NCBI RefSeq assembly: GCF_040931995.1
Contig: NZ_CP162412.1
Coordinates: forward strand, 620,001 to 684,000
DNA length: 64,000 nucleotides
Direction: 5' to 3'
From: Pelagovum sp. HNIBRBA483
Lineage (GTDB): Bacteria > Pseudomonadota > Alphaproteobacteria > Rhodobacterales > Rhodobacteraceae
How positions within the stretch are numbered: position 1 is the first letter of the stretch; the number at the start of each line of letters is the position of its first letter. The notes below the pieces were generated by a model. The model was not told where the DNA came from. It saw nothing but the letters and a program-made list of their open reading frames with translations, and ran no database searches. Positions 33,933 through 42,885 of the stretch are shown here, in pieces. Both the position numbers and the translations under genes were made by a program.

Positions 33933-34780
33933 TGTTTCCGAAGCCTATTCAGAGCGCCTCGCGCGGGTGGCAGGCCACCTATCAATCTATGGTTCCGCTG
34001 GCGCTGGTATTGTGGCTCCTGCCACTGATTGCGGTGGCGGTCTTCTCGATCAAACCGGATGTCGATTTTACCACGGGAAATTATTGGGGGATGCCGAGCA
34101 CTTTTGCTGGTGCGGAAAACTACGGTAAGGTTTTCTTCCAGTCCGATATGCCGCGCTACCTGATGAATTCAGTCCTGATCACGGTCCCGACGGTGATTGG
34201 TGCGGTGGCGCTTTCGTGCATGACGGGCTTTGCGCTGGGTGTTTATCGTTTTAAGGGTAACCTTCTGATCTTCTTCATGTTTGTGGCGGGGAACTTTGTG
34301 CCTTTTCAGATTCTGATGGTGCCGGTGCGGGACCTGACGCTCGATCTGGGGCTTTACAACACAAAGACGGGGTTGGTGCTTTTCCATGTGGCATTCCAGA
34401 CCGGATTTTGCACGCTCTTCATGCGGAACTTTATCCGCGCTCTGCCGTTTGATCTTGTCGAGGCGGCGCGGGTAGAGGGCGTCGCAGAATGGCGGATATT
34501 CTGGTATGTTGTCCTGCCATTGATGAAGCCGGCAATCGCGGCATTGGCGGTGCTGATCTTTACCTTCATCTGGAATGACTATTTCTGGGCGGTGGTGTTG
34601 ACCCAAGGCGCCGAAAGCCAGCCAGTGACGGCGGGTATCACAAGCTTTAACGCCCAGTACCGCGCCGCCTATCATCTGATGAGCGCGGGTAGCATTGTGG
34701 CGGCGCTGCCGCCGGTTGCGATGTTCTTCCTAATGCAACGCCATTTCATTGCGGGGCTTACTTTGGGCGCTGTAAAATAA
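33932..34780 (+). CDS. Sugar ABC transporter permease (MalG-like, galactoside locus)
   Basis: This 282-residue permease has the EAA loop EAARVEGVAEWRIFWYVVLPLM. The ATG at 33932 overlaps the stop of the upstream permease (TGATG), so the two are coupled. A 119-base gap without clear signals separates it from the dehydratase gene on the same strand. Confidence 0.9.
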   Translation: MFPKPIQSASRGWQATYQSMVPLALVLWLLPLIAVAVFSIKPDVDFTTGNYWGMPSTFAGAENYGKVFFQSDMPRYLMNSVLITVPTVIGAVALSCMTGFALGVYRFKGNLLIFFMFVAGNFVPFQILMVPVRDLTLDLGLYNTKTGLVLFHVAFQTGFCTLFMRNFIRALPFDLVEAARVEGVAEWRIFWYVVLPLMKPAIAALAVLIFTFIWNDYFWAVVLTQGAESQPVTAGITSFNAQYRAAYHLMSAGSIVAALPPVAMFFLMQRHFIAGLTLGAVK

Positions 34781-34899
34781 GCCGATGCAGGTGTGTTGAG
34801 CGCCACGGAGCGCATTGAATAAGTAGCTGAAACGGCTTGCGGACCGGCTCTGACGACGAGCGAGACGCAAACCATGCGGGTAAACAAAGGAACTCACTA

Positions 34900-36609
34900 A
34901 TGACCACAGATCGGCGCAACCGCGGCTGGTATGGCAAGCTTGACAAAGATGGCTTCATTCACAGGAGCTGGATGAAGAACCAGGGCTTTCCGGACCATGC
35001 ATTTGACGGGCGCCCTATCATCGGGATTTGCAACACTTGGTCCGAGTTGACGCCGTGCAACAGTGGCCTGCGCGAGCTGGCCGAGGGTGTGAAGCGCGGT
35101 GTTTGGGAAGCCGGCGGCTTTCCTGTCGAGTTTCCGGTGATGAGCCTTGGTGAGACGCAGATGAAGCCGACGGCGATGCTGTTTCGTAACCTGCTGGCGA
35201 TGGATGTCGAGGAATCGATCCGTGCTTATGGCATGGATGGCGTCGTGCTTTTGGGCGGCTGCGATAAGACCACGCCTGGACAGTTGATGGGTGCTGCATC
35301 GGTTGATCTGCCGAGCATCGTTGTCAGCTCAGGCCCGATGCTGAACGGAAAGTGGCAGGGTAAGGATATCGGTTCCGGCACGGATGTGTGGAAGTTCTCT
35401 GAAGCTGTGCGTGCGGGCGAGATGACCTTGCAGGATTTCATGGCGGCGGAATCGGGAATGAGCCGTTCGAAGGGCGTGTGCATGACGATGGGCACGGCCT
35501 CCACGATGGCGAGCCTCGTGGAAGCGATGGGGATGAGCCTGCCGACAAACGCGGCATTGCCCGCAGTGGATGCGCGGCGGATGGCGCTGGCGCATCTGAC
35601 CGGAAAACGGATCGTTGAGATGGTGGAGGAAGATCTGAAGCCCTCGAACATCATGACCAAGGAAGCGTTTGAGAATGCGATCCTCGCTAATGCGGCGGTC
35701 GGTGGATCGACCAATGCGGTGGTGCATTTGCTTGCGCTGGCGGGGCGGGTCGGCGTGGACCTGAGCCTTGAGGATTTCGAGATCGGATCTGAGATCCCGC
35801 TGTTGGTGAACTGTATGCCGTCAGGAAAGTACCTGATGGAAGACTTCTGCTACGCGGGTGGTATGCCGGTGGTGCTACAAGAGCTGGGCGACCGGCTGCG
35901 CAAGGCAAAGACGGTGCTCGGCGGGGATATTGCTGCTTATGCCGATGGTGCGGAATGCTGGAACCGCGATGTGATCCGCAGCATGGATGATCCGCTCAAA
36001 CCAGCGGCAGGGCTGCGGGTTTTGCGTGGTAATCTGGCGCCGCGTGGGGCGATCGTGAAGCCTTCGGCCGCGACAGATGCGCTGCTGGAACATGAGGGCG
36101 AGGCCTATGTCTTTGAGAATATCGAGGATCTGAAGGCCAATATCGACCGTGAAGATTTGCCTGTGACGGCGGAGACAATCCTTGTGCTGAAGGGCTGCGG
36201 GCCGAAGGGCTATCCGGGGATGCCGGAGGTTGGCAATATGCCGATCCCGCGTAAGCTGGTGCGGGAGGGGGTGCGCGATATGATCCGCGTCTCGGATGCG
36301 CGGATGTCGGGCACGGCTTTTGGCACGGTGATCCTGCATGTCAGCCCCGAGGCGAATGACGGCGGCACGCTGGCGCTGGTGAAGACCGGCGACCGGATCA
36401 GGGTTTCGGCTAGCAAGGGTGAGCTGGAGTTGCTCGTCGATGATGCGGAACTGGAAAAGCGCCGCGCGGCGTGGTCGCCAGAGCCGCCCCATTACACGCG
36501 GGGCTATGCGAAGATGTATATCGAGCATGTGTTGCAGGCCGATCAGGGCGCTGATCTGGACTTTCTGGTGGGTAAAGATACGCGCCCAGTGACGCGGGAG
36601 AGCCACTAA
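34900..36609 (+). CDS. IlvD/Edd-family sugar-acid dehydratase (probable galactonate/arabinonate dehydratase)
   Basis: This 569-residue dehydratase keeps the three Fe-S ligating cysteines: Cys53 in TPCNSG, Cys121 in GGCDKTTP and Cys194 in GVCMTMGTAS. The spacing fits the pentonate/hexonate dehydratases of the family, such as L-arabinonate dehydratase. With the DgoK- and DgoA-like genes downstream, the likely reaction is D-galactonate to 2-keto-3-deoxy-galactonate. The classical galactonate dehydratase (DgoD) is an enolase-family protein, so this would be a replacement by an unrelated enzyme. The ATG at 34900 gives the usual N-terminus; L-arabinonate or D-fuconate remain alternative substrates. 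Confidence 0.85.
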   Translation: MTTDRRNRGWYGKLDKDGFIHRSWMKNQGFPDHAFDGRPIIGICNTWSELTPCNSGLRELAEGVKRGVWEAGGFPVEFPVMSLGETQMKPTAMLFRNLLAMDVEESIRAYGMDGVVLLGGCDKTTPGQLMGAASVDLPSIVVSSGPMLNGKWQGKDIGSGTDVWKFSEAVRAGEMTLQDFMAAESGMSRSKGVCMTMGTASTMASLVEAMGMSLPTNAALPAVDARRMALAHLTGKRIVEMVEEDLKPSNIMTKEAFENAILANAAVGGSTNAVVHLLALAGRVGVDLSLEDFEIGSEIPLLVNCMPSGKYLMEDFCYAGGMPVVLQELGDRLRKAKTVLGGDIAAYADGAECWNRDVIRSMDDPLKPAAGLRVLRGNLAPRGAIVKPSAATDALLEHEGEAYVFENIEDLKANIDREDLPVTAETILVLKGCGPKGYPGMPEVGNMPIPRKLVREGVRDMIRVSDARMSGTAFGTVILHVSPEANDGGTLALVKTGDRIRVSASKGELELLVDDAELEKRRAAWSPEPPHYTRGYAKMYIEHVLQADQGADLDFLVGKDTRPVTRESH

Positions 36610-37379
36610 TGGAACCGAAAGTAACATTCCATGATCTCAAGGACAGAAGCGTTTTTATCACCGGCGGCGGTTCGGGGATTGGTGCTTGGCTGACTGACGC
36701 CTTTCTGGCGCAAGGGGCCAAGGTGGCTTTTGTGCAGCGCTCGGATGCCAGCGGCTTTTGCGATGAGATGGAGGCCAAATACGGCAACCGGCCGTTTTTC
36801 ATCGCCTGCGACATCACCGATGTCAGCGCGCTCAAAGGGGCAATTGGCGCAGCGGCAGAGGCAAATGGCCCGATCACAGTGCTGGTGAACAATGCCGCCA
36901 ATGATCAGCGTCACAGCGCGGCGGAGGTGACAGAAGAGTTTTGGGATTGGTCGACCTCGATAAACCTCAAGGCCTATTTTTTTGCCTGTCAGGCGGTTGT
37001 TGACGGGATGAAAGCGGCAGGCGGTGGGGCGATCGTGAACTTCACCTCGATCAGCTACATGATGGGCAATGCGGGGTATCCACTCTACACGACCTCCAAT
37101 TCGGGCATCAATGGGATGACTCGCAGTCTCGCGCGCGAATACGGGCCGGACCGCATCCGCGTGAATGCATTGGCACCCGGCTGGGTTCTCACAGAAAAGC
37201 AGCTGGAGATGTGGGCGACGCCAGAGGCACTGGAGGCGCATTTGGAGCGGCAATGTCTGAAAGAGTTGTTGAAACCCGAAGACATCGTGGGCGCGACATT
37301 GTTCCTTTCGTCTGATGCCAGCCGTATGATGACCGGCCAAGCGATGGTTGTTGATGGTGGCGTGGTTGCGACAGGGTGA
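36609..37379 (+). CDS. SDR-family sugar dehydrogenase with altered catalytic motif
   Basis: This 256-residue short-chain dehydrogenase has the cofactor loop TGGGSGIG (residues 18-25), NNAAND and a Rossmann fold. The catalytic Ser (about 147) and Tyr160 are present, but the usual YxxxK reads YTTSN, with Asn164 in place of the lysine. The C-terminal substrate region is intact. By context it would oxidise galactose to galactonolactone, upstream of the lactonase at 38900. Its ATG overlaps the dehydratase stop. Loss of the lysine could lower activity, change the reaction or be tolerated as in some atypical SDRs. Confidence 0.82.
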   Translation: MEPKVTFHDLKDRSVFITGGGSGIGAWLTDAFLAQGAKVAFVQRSDASGFCDEMEAKYGNRPFFIACDITDVSALKGAIGAAAEANGPITVLVNNAANDQRHSAAEVTEEFWDWSTSINLKAYFFACQAVVDGMKAAGGGAIVNFTSISYMMGNAGYPLYTTSNSGINGMTRSLAREYGPDRIRVNALAPGWVLTEKQLEMWATPEALEAHLERQCLKELLKPEDIVGATLFLSSDASRMMTGQAMVVDGGVVATG

Positions 37380-37383
37380 CGTT

Positions 37384-38301
37384 ATGACGAAGCAAAATGC
37401 AGACTGGATCGCAGTTGATTGGGGCACGTCGACCCTGCGTGCATGGTTGATGGCGGCCGATGGAACGGTGTTGGAACGGCGCCGCTCTGACAGCGGAATG
37501 GGAGCGCTGGCGCACGCCGAGTTTGAACCGGCACTGCTGGCACTGATCGGTGATGCACTGTCGTGTGACCGCGTGATACCTGTGGTTTGCTGCGGCATGG
37601 TCGGATCGCGGCAGGGCTGGGCGGAAGCGCCATATGCCAGCGTACCCTGCGCCCCGCCCGGCATCGCGCAGGCGACGCAGGTTGCGGGATCGGACCCACG
37701 GATCGCAGCCTTTATCTTGCCCGGCATCAAGCAAAACTCCCCCGCAGATGTGATGCGCGGAGAAGAAACCCAGATCGCGGGTGTGCTTGCCGCTGATCCA
37801 GATTTTGATGGCATTCTCTGCTTGCCCGGTACGCATACGAAATGGGTGCATATCAGTGCAGGAGAGATCGTCAGCTTTCGCACCTTCATGACGGGTGAGA
37901 TGTTCGCTTTATTGAGTGGGCAGTCTGTTTTGCGGCATTCCGTAGCTGCCGAGGGATGGGATGAAGATGCGTTTGAAAATGCGGTATCCGATGCCATGTC
38001 GCGGCCGGAACGGGTTGCCGCGGCACTGTTTTCGCTACGCGCGGAGACATTGTTGAACGGCTTGAGCGGCGCTTCGGCGCGGGCATGTCTCTCGGGCCTA
38101 TTGATTGGCACAGAGCTTGCGGCGGCGCGGCCTTACTGGCTGGGGCAAGCAGTGCGGATCGTGGGAGCGGAGGCAATAGCTGCGCCGTATCTCGCGGCAT
38201 TACAGGCGCAGGCGGCTGATGTGACTGCGATTGCGGACGAAGAGATCACCTTGCGCGGGCTGATGCGCGCCTACGCAACTTTGCCGGAGACAGTAGAATG
38301 A
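37384..38301 (+). CDS. dgoK: 2-dehydro-3-deoxygalactonokinase
   Basis: The 305-residue protein has the sugar-kinase nucleotide motif VDWGTSTLRAWLM at residues 9-21 and the DgoK-specific CCGMVGSRQGWAEAPY, plus LPGTHTKWVHI. It would phosphorylate 2-keto-3-deoxy-galactonate with ATP. The ATG at 37384 follows the SDR stop by four bases, and its own stop overlaps the aldolase start (ATGA). Confidence 0.9.
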   Translation: MTKQNADWIAVDWGTSTLRAWLMAADGTVLERRRSDSGMGALAHAEFEPALLALIGDALSCDRVIPVVCCGMVGSRQGWAEAPYASVPCAPPGIAQATQVAGSDPRIAAFILPGIKQNSPADVMRGEETQIAGVLAADPDFDGILCLPGTHTKWVHISAGEIVSFRTFMTGEMFALLSGQSVLRHSVAAEGWDEDAFENAVSDAMSRPERVAAALFSLRAETLLNGLSGASARACLSGLLIGTELAAARPYWLGQAVRIVGAEAIAAPYLAALQAQAADVTAIADEEITLRGLMRAYATLPETVE

Positions 38302-38903
38302 GCCGTGAAATCATCGCCATCCTGCGGGGCGTTCGTCCAGAGGAAGCCGTTGATATGGCCGAGGCGTTGATCGCGGCGGGCATCACGAAGATCGAAGTGC
38401 CGCTAAATTCACCCAATCCGTTTGTCAGCATCGAACGGATGGTCAAGGCGGCTCATGGCAGGGCGGAAATCGGAGCCGGAACGGTGTTGGCGGTGGAAGA
38501 TGTTGCACGGTTGGCAGAGATTGGGGCGCAATTGGTTGTTTCTCCCGATGCTCATGCGCCCGTGATAACGGCGACAAAGGCGGCGGGGATGCTCTCTTAT
38601 CCGGGTATCATGACGCCGACGGAGGCATTTACCGCGCTGCGGGCAGGTGCGGATGGGCTGAAGCTTTTCCCTGCGTTCAAGCTCGGTTTGGATGGTTTCA
38701 AGGCGTTGTCCGCAGTGTTGCCATCAGGAACGAAATGCTACGCTGTTGGAGGCGTCGGGCCGGAGAATTTTGCGGACTGGATGGCGGCCGGGATCAGCGG
38801 GTTTGGGATTGGTACTGGTATCTACAAAGCGGGTGCCAGTGTGGACGCGGTGGCCGAGAATGCTGCGCGGATCGTGGCAGCCTATGACGCGGTTAACATA
38901 TGA
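38298..38903 (+). CDS. dgoA: 2-dehydro-3-deoxy-6-phosphogalactonate aldolase
   Basis: This 201-residue class I aldolase of the KDPG/KDPGal family has ILRGVRPEEA at the N-terminus, the catalytic Glu in KIEVPLNSP and the Schiff-base Lys in GLKLFPAF. The VPLNSP form is typical of the galactonate-specific branch. It splits KDPGal into pyruvate and glyceraldehyde-3-phosphate, the last step of the oxidative galactose route. It overlaps its neighbours at both ends. Confidence 0.9.
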   Translation: MSREIIAILRGVRPEEAVDMAEALIAAGITKIEVPLNSPNPFVSIERMVKAAHGRAEIGAGTVLAVEDVARLAEIGAQLVVSPDAHAPVITATKAAGMLSYPGIMTPTEAFTALRAGADGLKLFPAFKLGLDGFKALSAVLPSGTKCYAVGGVGPENFADWMAAGISGFGIGTGIYKAGASVDAVAENAARIVAAYDAVNI

Positions 38904-39748
38904 CCTCTGTGAGCGTTCTGAGCACGGAGCCTTGCTTGCTCGGCGAGGGGCCGCTCTGGCACCCTGAGCGGGGTGGGCTTTTCTGGTTTGATATTCTGGG
39001 CAAGCGGCTGCATTGCAACGAAGCTGGTACGACGCGGTTTTGGCAATTTGACGAGTATGTATCGGCGGCTGGATGGGTGGATCGCGATACGCTGATCATG
39101 GCAAGCGCGACGGGTTTGTGGCGCTTTGATATTGAAAGTGGCACGCGCACGCCGCTTGCGCCGCTGGAGGCTGAGAACGCCGTGACCCGTTCAAATGACG
39201 GACGTGCGGACCCTTGGGGAGGTTTCTGGATCGGCACGATGGGGCTGAACGCAGAGCAAGACGCTGGTGCGATTTATCGTTATTTCGGCGGTGAGGTGCG
39301 GCAGCTTATTGCGAATGTGACAATCAGTAACGCCATCTGTTTTGCGCCCGATGGAAGCTGCGCCTATTTCACCGATACGCCAAAGCGACAGATTATGCGT
39401 ATGGCGCTCGATAGCGATGGCTGGCCTGCGGGCGACGCGACGGTATTTATCGACCTCAATGATGCTGGTTTGAACCCTGATGGCGCGGTTGTAGATGCCG
39501 AAGGGTGCTTGTGGAATGCGCAGTGGGGGGCGGGGCGTGTGGCTCGCTATAGCCGTGACGGTGCGCTTCTCTCGGTCTGGCCGGTGCCGACCCCGCATTC
39601 CAGTTGCCCCGCTTTTGGCGGCGCGAAAATGCAGACACTCTTTGTGACGACAGCAGCGCAGGGGACGATTGATGACCCTGATGCAGGTAAGACCTTCTCG
39701 ATACAAACAGGCATCACCGGACAGCGCGAACACCGCGTGCTGATATGA
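38900..39748 (+). CDS. SMP-30/gluconolactonase-family sugar lactonase
   Basis: This 282-residue six-bladed propeller of the SMP-30/LRE family has likely metal ligands Glu in LLGEGPLWHP, Asn-Asp in RSNDGRADPWGGFW and Asp in NPDGAVVD. It should hydrolyse the sugar lactone formed by the dehydrogenase to the aldonic acid. The ATG overlaps the aldolase stop. By context, galactonolactone or arabinonolactone is the substrate. Confidence 0.88.
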   Translation: MTSVSVLSTEPCLLGEGPLWHPERGGLFWFDILGKRLHCNEAGTTRFWQFDEYVSAAGWVDRDTLIMASATGLWRFDIESGTRTPLAPLEAENAVTRSNDGRADPWGGFWIGTMGLNAEQDAGAIYRYFGGEVRQLIANVTISNAICFAPDGSCAYFTDTPKRQIMRMALDSDGWPAGDATVFIDLNDAGLNPDGAVVDAEGCLWNAQWGAGRVARYSRDGALLSVWPVPTPHSSCPAFGGAKMQTLFVTTAAQGTIDDPDAGKTFSIQTGITGQREHRVLI

Positions 39749-39755
39749 GGGTACT

Positions 39756-41660
39756 ATGAAACGGACTTTGGGAACCTGTTATTATCCTGAGCATTGGGAT
39801 CGTGCGATTTGGGAGGAAGACGCCAAGCGTATGGCTGAGGCGGGTCTGACATGGGTGCGGATCGGGGAATTTGCGTGGTCACGGATCGAACCGACACCCG
39901 GCGTGCTCATGTGGGAGTGGCTGGACGAAGCGATCGAAATTTTGGGAAAGGCGGGGCTCAAGGTTGTTCTGGGGACGCCAACCGCAACACCACCGCGCTG
40001 GATGCTGGACCGCCACCCCGATATGCTGGCGGTTGATAAAGAGGGACGTCCGCGCGGCTTCGGCTCGCGGCGGCACTACTGCTTTTCGCATGAGGGGTAC
40101 CGGACGGAATGTGCGCGGATCGTCGAGTTGCTTGCGGCGCGTTATGGCGCAAACCCCGCAATCGCCGCGTGGCAGACAGATAACGAGTACGGCTGCCATG
40201 ACACCACGATCTCCTACTCCGATGCGGCGCGTCAGGCGTTCCAAGGATGGCTCGCGAACCGTTACCAATCCACCGCAGCGCTGAATGCGGCTTGGGGCAA
40301 TGTGTTCTGGTCGATGGAATATCAGGACTTCGAGCAGGTCGGTTTGCCGAACCTGACGGTAACGGAGCCGAACCCTGCCCATTCCATTGATTTCAGGCGG
40401 TTCAGTTCGGATCAGGTGGCGTCGTTTAACCGGCTGCAGGTGGAGATCATCCGCCGTTATTCGGAAGCACCGATTGCGCATAATTACATGGGGCGCGTGA
40501 CCGACTTTGATCATTTCAAGGTGGGCGATGATCTTGAGATCGCCAGTTGGGACAGCTACCCGCTCGGCTTTTTGGAGGATCGTGGCGGTGCAAATCCTGC
40601 GCGGCAGCGGGCTTTCATGCGGCAGGGTGATCCGGATTTTCAGGCCTTTCATCACGACCTCTATCGTGCGGTTGGCCGTGGGCGCTGGTGGGTGATGGAG
40701 CAGCAACCCGGGCCGGTGAACTGGGCGCCGTTCAACCCGGCGCCATTGCCGGGGATGGTGCGTCTTTGGACATGGGAAGCCTTTGCACACGGGGCGGAGG
40801 CTGTATGTTACTTCCGATGGCGGCAGGCGCCTTTTGCACAGGAACAGATGCATGCGGGGCTTCTGCGGCCCGACAGTGTTGAGGCCCCAGCGATGGCCGA
40901 AGCGCGTGAGGTTGCCGCAGAGACTAAGGATGCGTCCGAGATCGCACCGCTTAAGGCGCAAGTGGCGTTGATCTTTGATTATGACGCGGAATGGGCGTGG
41001 CAGATTCAGCCACATGGGGCAGGGCTTAGCTACTTTGATCTCGTATTGGCGCATTATTGTGCGCTGCGTCGGGCGGGTCTTTCGGTTGATATTTTGCCAC
41101 CGACAGCCGAGATCCCTGACCATGTGCGGATGGTGCTGGCACCCGGTCTTATGCATATGGATGCCGCGCTCAAAGAGCGATTGAACAAGTGCCGCGCACA
41201 GGTGCTGATCGGGCCGCGCGGCGGTGCGCGGGATGCGAACATGGCGACGCCGGTGCCACTGCCGCCGGCATTCCCCGATCTGGACGTCACGGTGGCGCGG
41301 GCCGAAAGCCTGCGCCCTGACATGCCTATGGCTTTGGCAGGTGGTGGGCATGTTACCGGCTACCGCGAAGAGATCGAGAGCACCGAAGAAGCCGTACTTT
41401 CGCTAAAGGATGGCACTCCTGTCGCGGTTCAGCGCGGCAACATTACCTATATGGCAGGGTGGGGCGATGACGCGGCGCTCGACAGGCTCGTGGCGATGAT
41501 GGCTGCTGAGGCCGGTGTGCCCATAACGCCATTGCCGGATGGCGTGCGCGTAAGGGAAACCGCGACGGAGCGCTTCTGGTTCAACTATGGGGCAGAGCCG
41601 GCGGAATGTCCGGCTGGTGTGCTGCCCCCGGCCGGTGTCCTCCGTGAGGAGAAAGTCTAG
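39756..41660 (+). CDS. GH42 beta-galactosidase
   Basis: This 634-residue glycoside hydrolase family 42 enzyme has the acid/base Glu144 in WQTDNEYGCHDT and the nucleophile Glu315 in WWVMEQQPGPVNW. The trimerisation-like domain (from about residue 400) and a C-terminal beta domain follow. There is no signal peptide, so it hydrolyses imported galactosides in the cytoplasm and releases galactose for the oxidative genes upstream. It starts seven bases after the lactonase stop and is the last gene of the operon. Confidence 0.92.
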   Translation: MKRTLGTCYYPEHWDRAIWEEDAKRMAEAGLTWVRIGEFAWSRIEPTPGVLMWEWLDEAIEILGKAGLKVVLGTPTATPPRWMLDRHPDMLAVDKEGRPRGFGSRRHYCFSHEGYRTECARIVELLAARYGANPAIAAWQTDNEYGCHDTTISYSDAARQAFQGWLANRYQSTAALNAAWGNVFWSMEYQDFEQVGLPNLTVTEPNPAHSIDFRRFSSDQVASFNRLQVEIIRRYSEAPIAHNYMGRVTDFDHFKVGDDLEIASWDSYPLGFLEDRGGANPARQRAFMRQGDPDFQAFHHDLYRAVGRGRWWVMEQQPGPVNWAPFNPAPLPGMVRLWTWEAFAHGAEAVCYFRWRQAPFAQEQMHAGLLRPDSVEAPAMAEAREVAAETKDASEIAPLKAQVALIFDYDAEWAWQIQPHGAGLSYFDLVLAHYCALRRAGLSVDILPPTAEIPDHVRMVLAPGLMHMDAALKERLNKCRAQVLIGPRGGARDANMATPVPLPPAFPDLDVTVARAESLRPDMPMALAGGGHVTGYREEIESTEEAVLSLKDGTPVAVQRGNITYMAGWGDDAALDRLVAMMAAEAGVPITPLPDGVRVRETATERFWFNYGAEPAECPAGVLPPAGVLREEKV

Positions 41661-41720
41661 CGAACTTTGCCAGCGGCTCGTTGGCAGGAGGATTTCTTTT
41701 GGACAGTGACGCGGTGCGCC

Positions 41721-42839
41721 TCAAGGGAGCGGGTCGGTTAGGTAGAGCTTTACCTTTAGACCGCCATGCGGGATCGGCGCGGTTTCGTGGGTGAAGGTCA
41801 GCCCTGTTGACCGCGCGAGGGGGGCGTCGGTGGTGATGATGCCTACGCGCCAGCCCGAGAATCGTTCCTTCATCACGCGCCCGAAGCTGTCGTAGAGGCC
41901 GAAGAGCGGTTTCTTGTTGGAGACGCGCGCACCGTAGGGAGGGTTGACGATCACCAGCCCTGCGGGGCCTTCGGGGCGCTGCAAATCAGAGATGGCAGAA
42001 TGGCTGAAAGTCGTGATTGCCTCAACGCCTGCGCGCGCGGCATTGGCCGTGGCCATACTGACAGCACCTGAATCACGGTCAGAGCCGTGAAAATGCGGCG
42101 TTATGCCATTGCTGCTTGGCCGGTTGCGAAGCGCGGCCAGCGCGGCGGGGTCGAATGTCGCCAGATGTTCGAATGCAAACTCTCTGGCGCGACCCGGTTC
42201 GAGCCCTGCCGCGATTTCTGCCGCCTCGATGACGAAGGTTCCGGAGCCGCACATCGGGTCGAGCACAGGCTCGTTGCCGGTGTAGCCGCATTCGGTGAGA
42301 AAGAGCGCGGCAAGCGTTTCGCGCATTGGAGCCTTGTTCACGGCTTCCTTGAACCCACGCTTGTGAAGGGAAGGGCCGGATGTATCAACGCTGAACGTGA
42401 CAAGATTATCATCGATGCGCACCTTCAATGTCAGGGGTGCTTCGGCTGAGATGGTTGCGCCCAAGCTCTCCTTCAGCGCGGTTTCGATGCGTTGGCTGGC
42501 TGCTCCGGCGTGGTAAATCTTTGATCTACGGGTTGTGACCTCGACGCGCAGCGGTACATCGGGGCGCAGTACGTCTCGCCACGGAAATTTGCGCGCGCGT
42601 TTGTCCAGCTGGGCCAAGTGAAAGGCGCGGAAGCTGCCGATGCGCGCGAGTACGCGGGTGGCGCCACGGAGCGTAACATTGGCGCGCCAGACATCCGACC
42701 ATTGCCCCTGGAAAACCACGCCCCCGGGTGTGATCTGCGGGCTTGGGAACCCTTTGTTCACCACTTCGGTTAAAAGGGCGTTGTCCAGCCCTGGTGGGGC
42801 TACGAGGAAGATCTCAAAAGCGGAGTCTGGTGTTGTCAT
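41721..42839 (-). CDS. Class I SAM-dependent rRNA methyltransferase (RlmL/YcbY N-terminal half-like)
   Basis: The 372-residue protein has an N-terminal ferredoxin-like/THUMP region (about residues 1-160) and a methyltransferase domain with DPMCGSGTFVIEAAE and the catalytic NPPYGAR motif. It corresponds to the first half of E. coli RlmL, which makes m2G at 23S rRNA position 2445. It is convergent with the galactosidase gene across a 60-base gap. Confidence 0.87.
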   Translation of the reverse strand: MTTPDSAFEIFLVAPPGLDNALLTEVVNKGFPSPQITPGGVVFQGQWSDVWRANVTLRGATRVLARIGSFRAFHLAQLDKRARKFPWRDVLRPDVPLRVEVTTRRSKIYHAGAASQRIETALKESLGATISAEAPLTLKVRIDDNLVTFSVDTSGPSLHKRGFKEAVNKAPMRETLAALFLTECGYTGNEPVLDPMCGSGTFVIEAAEIAAGLEPGRAREFAFEHLATFDPAALAALRNRPSSNGITPHFHGSDRDSGAVSMATANAARAGVEAITTFSHSAISDLQRPEGPAGLVIVNPPYGARVSNKKPLFGLYDSFGRVMKERFSGWRVGIITTDAPLARSTGLTFTHETAPIPHGGLKVKLYLTDPLP

Positions 42840-42885
42840 GCCTGACCCATAACGCGCAATAGGTGCGGGGGCGACAGGAAAACGC

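Noticed and set aside
41667-41700. Possible terminator between the galactosidase and the methyltransferase genes
   Set aside because: The TGCCA/TGGCA stem is only about five pairs with a long loop, so it is too weak to list as a feature.
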